Source: an uncultured Selenomonadaceae bacterium
Lineage (GTDB): Bacteria > Bacillota > Negativicutes > Selenomonadales > Selenomonadaceae
Reading direction: 5' to 3'
Assembly (NCBI GenBank): GCA_905236255.1
Contig: CAJOPK010000078.1
Span: 1-7,947 of the forward strand
Length of the DNA: 7,947 nucleotides
A program made the translations under genes and the position numbers. Below, piece by piece: positions 5,088 through 7,947 of this stretch. The notes beneath the pieces were generated by a model. It did no database searches. It was given only the letters and a program-made list of their open reading frames with translations, and was not told where the DNA came from. Position 1 is the stretch's first letter. Each line of letters opens with the position of its first letter.

Positions 5088-5804
5088 TTGGAAGAAACCG
5101 TTTCACAGGGAATTTTGTCCCCGATAATTTCCGATATGATGACATTTTTGAGTATATTTTTAAGTGTAATCGTTATGGTTGCCGTCGCTTATTTGTGGTC
5201 GACGAAAAAGCAGGACGGTGACGACATTGACAAACTTGAAGCCGAAGTGAGAAAACTTTCAAAGGAAGTCAAAGAACTTGAAGGAAAGATAAACGAATTG
5301 AAACCGCCAAAAAAAGTCGAAAGCCTTCCGAAAATCGAGCCTTTCGGAATAAATCCGGATCAGCCGCGTCCTTCGATTACCGCACCTTCACCGGACGGAA
5401 AATCCTGGTCGAAATTCGTTGAAAATTACAATCATATTGCGGCAAGCATGGCGGTACCCGGTCAACGAAAAGCCTGTGAAAAGTTTGTTGACGATAACGG
5501 TTTAAAAATGCTGATGTACGGCGGAATGATGACTTTCATGCAAGCGGTTGATGTGGAGGAAAGCAATTACTGGGCTTGGAAAATTCCGGAAACTCAAAAT
5601 CAGTATGCCGTCGTTCCCAATCCCATGAAACCCTGCGACGATGACATTTATTCTCGCGGCGGCTTGAAAGAAACTTTTGCGTCGAATTACAAGAACGGCA
5701 CTTACAAAAAATATGCGGTAACTTTGCCGGCAATCTTCCTCTGTTCGGCGGGGGAAAATTGGCATTTGAAACAACCCGGAACTCTTAATTTGGAAAGGCA
5801 ATGA
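5088..5804 (+). CDS. membrane-anchored coiled-coil protein of unknown function
   Basis: I do not recognise a named family. The 238-residue product has one N-terminal membrane segment (about 17-37, MMTFLSIFLSVIVMVAVAYLW). The preceding residues are acidic and STKK follows, so by the positive-inside rule the C-terminal part is predicted cytoplasmic. A charged coiled coil (about 46-71, KLEAEVRKLSKEVKELEGKI) comes next, then a Pro-rich linker (73-104). A globular domain (105-238) carries conserved-looking patches NYWAWKIP (160-167), VVPNPMKPCDDD (175-186), three Cys (130, 183, 219) and LKQPGTLNLER at the end. TTG 5088 is chosen because GGGAGG (5073-5078) is 9 bp upstream; the in-frame TTG at 5079 abuts that site. 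The stop is 4 bp before nagZ, which implies an operon and translational coupling, hence a possible cell-wall role (inference). Confidence 0.85.
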   Translation: MEETVSQGILSPIISDMMTFLSIFLSVIVMVAVAYLWSTKKQDGDDIDKLEAEVRKLSKEVKELEGKINELKPPKKVESLPKIEPFGINPDQPRPSITAPSPDGKSWSKFVENYNHIAASMAVPGQRKACEKFVDDNGLKMLMYGGMMTFMQAVDVEESNYWAWKIPETQNQYAVVPNPMKPCDDDIYSRGGLKETFASNYKNGTYKKYAVTLPAIFLCSAGENWHLKQPGTLNLERQ

Positions 5805-5808
5805 TTTG

Positions 5809-6927
5809 ATGAAGAAGATTTTTTTGTCGTTTCTCATGTTTATGTTTACATTTTGCACGACCGGCTGTTTTGCAAGCAGTGATGAAGTTAAAGTCGGTTC
5901 GGAAATTGAATCCGAACCGGTCGATCCGATCGAAGAAATTTTGGCTTCCATGACTTTGGAGGAAAAAGTCGGGCAAATGGTGATGATCGGGGTTTACGGT
6001 TTATCCGTGAACGACGATACCAAAAATTTGTTCTCGAAATATCATTTCGGCGGAATAATTTTTTATGATCGAAATATGGAAAACAAAGCGCAGGTTAAAG
6101 ATTTTGTTGACGGACTCAATTCGGTTTCCGGGCAAAAACTTCCCCTTTTTGTCGCCCTTGACGAAGAAGGCGGCAGGGTTGCCCGCATGAAACACGACTT
6201 GACCGCGCCGCCCTCTCAACAATCTTTGGGAGAAACCGGAAATCCGGAAAATGCAAAAATTTGGGCGAAACGTACCGCCGCCGCCTTGCGGGAAATCGGA
6301 GTAAATGTCAATTTTGCGCCGGTTGCCGATGTCGGAGGAAAAGATACCCGTTCTTTTGCCGACAATCCTCAAATTGTTTCCGATTTTGTTTCAAATGCCG
6401 TTGCCGGATATGAAGAAGAAAATTTTTATTGTTGTCTGAAACATTTTCCGGGAATAGGCGCGGCAAAAATCGATCCTCACAAGGAAATTTCTTCGATAAG
6501 TTTTTCGCGTGACGAACTTGAAAAATATGATCTGTTGCCCTTCCGCAACGTCATAAAAAATCATGACAATTCAAAATTCATGGTGATGATTTCCCATCTT
6601 TCCTATGATGCGCTGGATCCCGGCAAGGCGGCAAGTCTTTCAAAGCCGATCGTTACCGATTTGCTCCGAAACGACATCGGATTTACCGGAGTGATAATAA
6701 CCGACGATTTGAACATGGGCGCGGTATCAAAACACAATTCCTCAAAAAATATGGGGGTCGAGTCGATAAAGGCGGGAGCCGATATTGCTTTACTTTGCCA
6801 TGAACCGGAAATGCAGAAGGATATTTATTCCGGAATTTTGGAGGCGGTTCAAAAAGGCGAAATTTCGGAAGAAAGAATCGACGAATCGGTAAGAAGAATT
6901 TTGAAAATGAAATTTGCACTCAGATAA
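5809..6927 (+). CDS. nagZ: beta-N-acetylhexosaminidase, glycoside hydrolase family 3 (NagZ-like), exported
   Basis: NagZ-type enzymes remove non-reducing GlcNAc from muropeptides during peptidoglycan turnover. The 372-residue protein has family hallmarks: DEEGGRVARM at 118-127, KHFPGIG at 211-217 followed by the DPH catalytic dyad (Asp222/His224), ISHLSYDALD at 261-270, and ITDDLNMGAV at 297-306 containing the Asp nucleophile (299 or 300). It is a single-domain enzyme, like Gram-negative NagZ of about 340 residues and unlike the 642-residue B. subtilis form. The N-terminus, MKKIFLSFLMFMFTFCTTGC, is a signal peptide with a lipobox-like end (Cys20). Thr at -3 is atypical, so lipidation is less certain than export. 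The start is ATG 5809 after GGAAAGG (5792-5798); TTG 5806 is possible. It overlaps no gene but sits 4 bp after the membrane protein gene. Confidence 0.94.
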   Translation: MKKIFLSFLMFMFTFCTTGCFASSDEVKVGSEIESEPVDPIEEILASMTLEEKVGQMVMIGVYGLSVNDDTKNLFSKYHFGGIIFYDRNMENKAQVKDFVDGLNSVSGQKLPLFVALDEEGGRVARMKHDLTAPPSQQSLGETGNPENAKIWAKRTAAALREIGVNVNFAPVADVGGKDTRSFADNPQIVSDFVSNAVAGYEEENFYCCLKHFPGIGAAKIDPHKEISSISFSRDELEKYDLLPFRNVIKNHDNSKFMVMISHLSYDALDPGKAASLSKPIVTDLLRNDIGFTGVIITDDLNMGAVSKHNSSKNMGVESIKAGADIALLCHEPEMQKDIYSGILEAVQKGEISEERIDESVRRILKMKFALR

Positions 6928-6946
6928 AAATTTTGAAATGAACGGC

Positions 6947-6978
6947 AAAAATCCCGGCGAAAGTTGGGATTTTTTTTT
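6947..6978 (+). terminator. intrinsic terminator after nagZ
   Basis: AAAAATCCC (6947-6955) pairs with GGGATTTTT (6966-6974). The helix continues through two G-T pairs and a C-G pair to a GAAA tetraloop (6959-6962), and a run of nine T follows the GGGA (6970-6978). Confidence 0.9.
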
Positions 6979-7026
6979 CCGACACGGGAAAATTTTGCAA
7001 ACGTATCCGAAAAATTTGTACACAAG

Positions 7027-7045
7027 ATTTTTTGCAGGGAATTTT
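7027..7045 (+). repeat. 19-bp intergenic sequence shared with 5016-5034
   Basis: ATTTTTTGCAGGGAATTTT here and ATTTTTTGCAGGAAATTTT at 5016-5034 differ at one base. Both lie upstream of + strand genes, 85 bp before TTG 7112 and 72 bp before TTG 5088 respectively. At this copy no good -10 box is at standard distance from TTGCAG, although TAATAA follows at 7050-7055. Confidence 0.4.
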
Positions 7046-7111
7046 GCCGTAATAAAGAAAAATACGCCTTGAAAAAATCTTTTGTTGTTTTAACTTTTCG
7101 GAGGTGGGAAT

Positions 7112-7947
7112 TTGAACGACAAGGGAAAAAAGCCGGTGACTTTTCAATCACTGATGGAGAAAGTTAAATCTTATCGTCCGGATTCGGATTTTGAGATGAT
7201 GGAGCGCGCTTATCTCGTTGCCGACGAAGGTCATCGAGGTCAAAAGAGAGTTTCCGGAGAACCTTACATAAATCACCCGCTTCAGGTTGCCGAAATTTTG
7301 ACCGAATACGAACTTGACGACAAGACAATTGCCGCCGCTCTTTTGCACGACGTTGTTGAAGATACTCTTTTCAACACGGAAGAAATCAAGGATATGTTCG
7401 GCGAAGAAATTGCTTTGCTCGTTGACGGCGTTACAAAACTCGGGAAAATTCCTTTCAAGTCGAAGGAAGAACAGCAACTCGAAACTTACCGCAAAATGAT
7501 TATCGCAATGGCAAAAGACCTGCGCGTAATCATGATTAAACTTGCCGACCGCCTTCACAATATGCGGACTTTAAAATTTATGCGTGAGGATAAACGCAAG
7601 AGAATTGCGCGCGAAACTTTGGAACTTTACGCGCCGCTTGCAAACAGGCTCGGCATTTCCGAAATAAAATGGGAACTTGAAGATTTGAGTTTGCGCTATC
7701 TCGAACCCGATATTTATTACGATTTGGTCGAAAACGTAAACCGGAAGAGGAACGAACGACAAATTTATATAACCGAAGCCGTCAGACAGATTGAGGAAGA
7801 ATTTGACGATCTCGACATTCACGCCTCGATCAGCGGAAGGGCAAAACATTTTTACAGCATCTACAAAAAGATGATTCGGGATCACAAAGACATCGGCGAA
7901 ATTTACGATCTTTCCGCCGTCCGGATTTTGGTTGACGAAATTCCGGA
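7112..7947 (+). CDS. rel: bifunctional (p)ppGpp synthetase/hydrolase Rel (RelA/SpoT family), 5' part
   Basis: The reading frame is open for 278 codons to the window end, so only the N-terminal part of a protein usually over 700 residues is present. Rel makes (p)ppGpp from ATP and GTP/GDP on starved ribosomes and also hydrolyses it. The hydrolase HD domain is complete, with metal ligands His55, His79-Asp80 and Asp146 and the EDT motif at 83-85. These positions sit a constant two residues beyond those I recall for Streptococcus Rel. The synthetase domain has begun: GRAKHFYSIYKKM (242-254) with substrate-binding Arg243/Lys245, and IYDLSAVRILV with catalytic Asp266. Both activities are therefore expected. 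TTG 7112 follows GGAGGT (7100-7105) with 6-bp spacing, and the sequence from there matches the usual Rel N-terminus. The stop, TGS and ACT domains lie outside the window. Confidence 0.96.
   Translation, partial: MNDKGKKPVTFQSLMEKVKSYRPDSDFEMMERAYLVADEGHRGQKRVSGEPYINHPLQVAEILTEYELDDKTIAAALLHDVVEDTLFNTEEIKDMFGEEIALLVDGVTKLGKIPFKSKEEQQLETYRKMIIAMAKDLRVIMIKLADRLHNMRTLKFMREDKRKRIARETLELYAPLANRLGISEIKWELEDLSLRYLEPDIYYDLVENVNRKRNERQIYITEAVRQIEEEFDDLDIHASISGRAKHFYSIYKKMIRDHKDIGEIYDLSAVRILVDEIP

Noticed and set aside
1..7947. CRISPR array, insertion sequence, prophage or toxin-antitoxin system
   Set aside because: No regularly spaced repeats, transposase motifs, long terminal inverted repeats or recognised toxin or antitoxin were seen. 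The long hairpin at 4944-5000 has no obvious target duplication.

Overview
The window looks like a chromosomal housekeeping segment of a Firmicutes-type bacterium, most likely a diderm Negativicutes (Selenomonas-like) lineage. Reasons: a B. subtilis-like tRNA-Cys with encoded CCA, the ffh-rpsP-khpA order, strong AGGAGG-type ribosome binding sites with many TTG/GTG starts, an Asp23-type protein with an N-terminal P-loop, and a small NagZ-type glycosidase with a secretion signal. The taxonomic call is inference from recalled protein style; no search was run.

Layout. (1) 15-88: tRNA-Cys(GCA). (2) 151-2214: ffh (SRP54), rpsP (ribosomal protein S16) and khpA (KH RNA-binding protein), all on the + strand, closed by a strong terminator at 2224-2254. 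The rimM-trmD-rplS genes that usually follow are not here. (3) 2342-3190: a separately promoted gene for a P-loop + Asp23/Gls24 two-domain protein, ending in a terminator shared with the convergent gene. (4) 3272-4093 (- strand): an MTAP/PNP-family purine nucleoside phosphorylase with a divergent active site; its promoter overlaps a perfect 9-bp inverted repeat that looks like an operator. (5) 4295-4915: two small unrecognised + strand genes, followed by a long, near-perfect hairpin (4944-5000). (6) 5088-6927: an unrecognised membrane-anchored coiled-coil protein, 4 bp upstream of and probably translationally coupled to a nagZ-like family 3 beta-N-acetylhexosaminidase; a GAAA-loop terminator follows. 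(7) 7112-end: the 5' part of a bifunctional RelA/SpoT (Rel) gene, running off the window.

Functionally the segment combines protein targeting and translation (tRNA-Cys, Ffh, S16, KhpA), purine nucleoside salvage, cell-wall turnover (NagZ and its unknown partner) and stringent-response control (Rel). No CRISPR array, transposase, phage gene or defence system was seen. The least explained part is 4094-5804: a divergent regulatory region, two orphan small genes, a 57-nt hairpin and a membrane protein of unknown function tied to nagZ.
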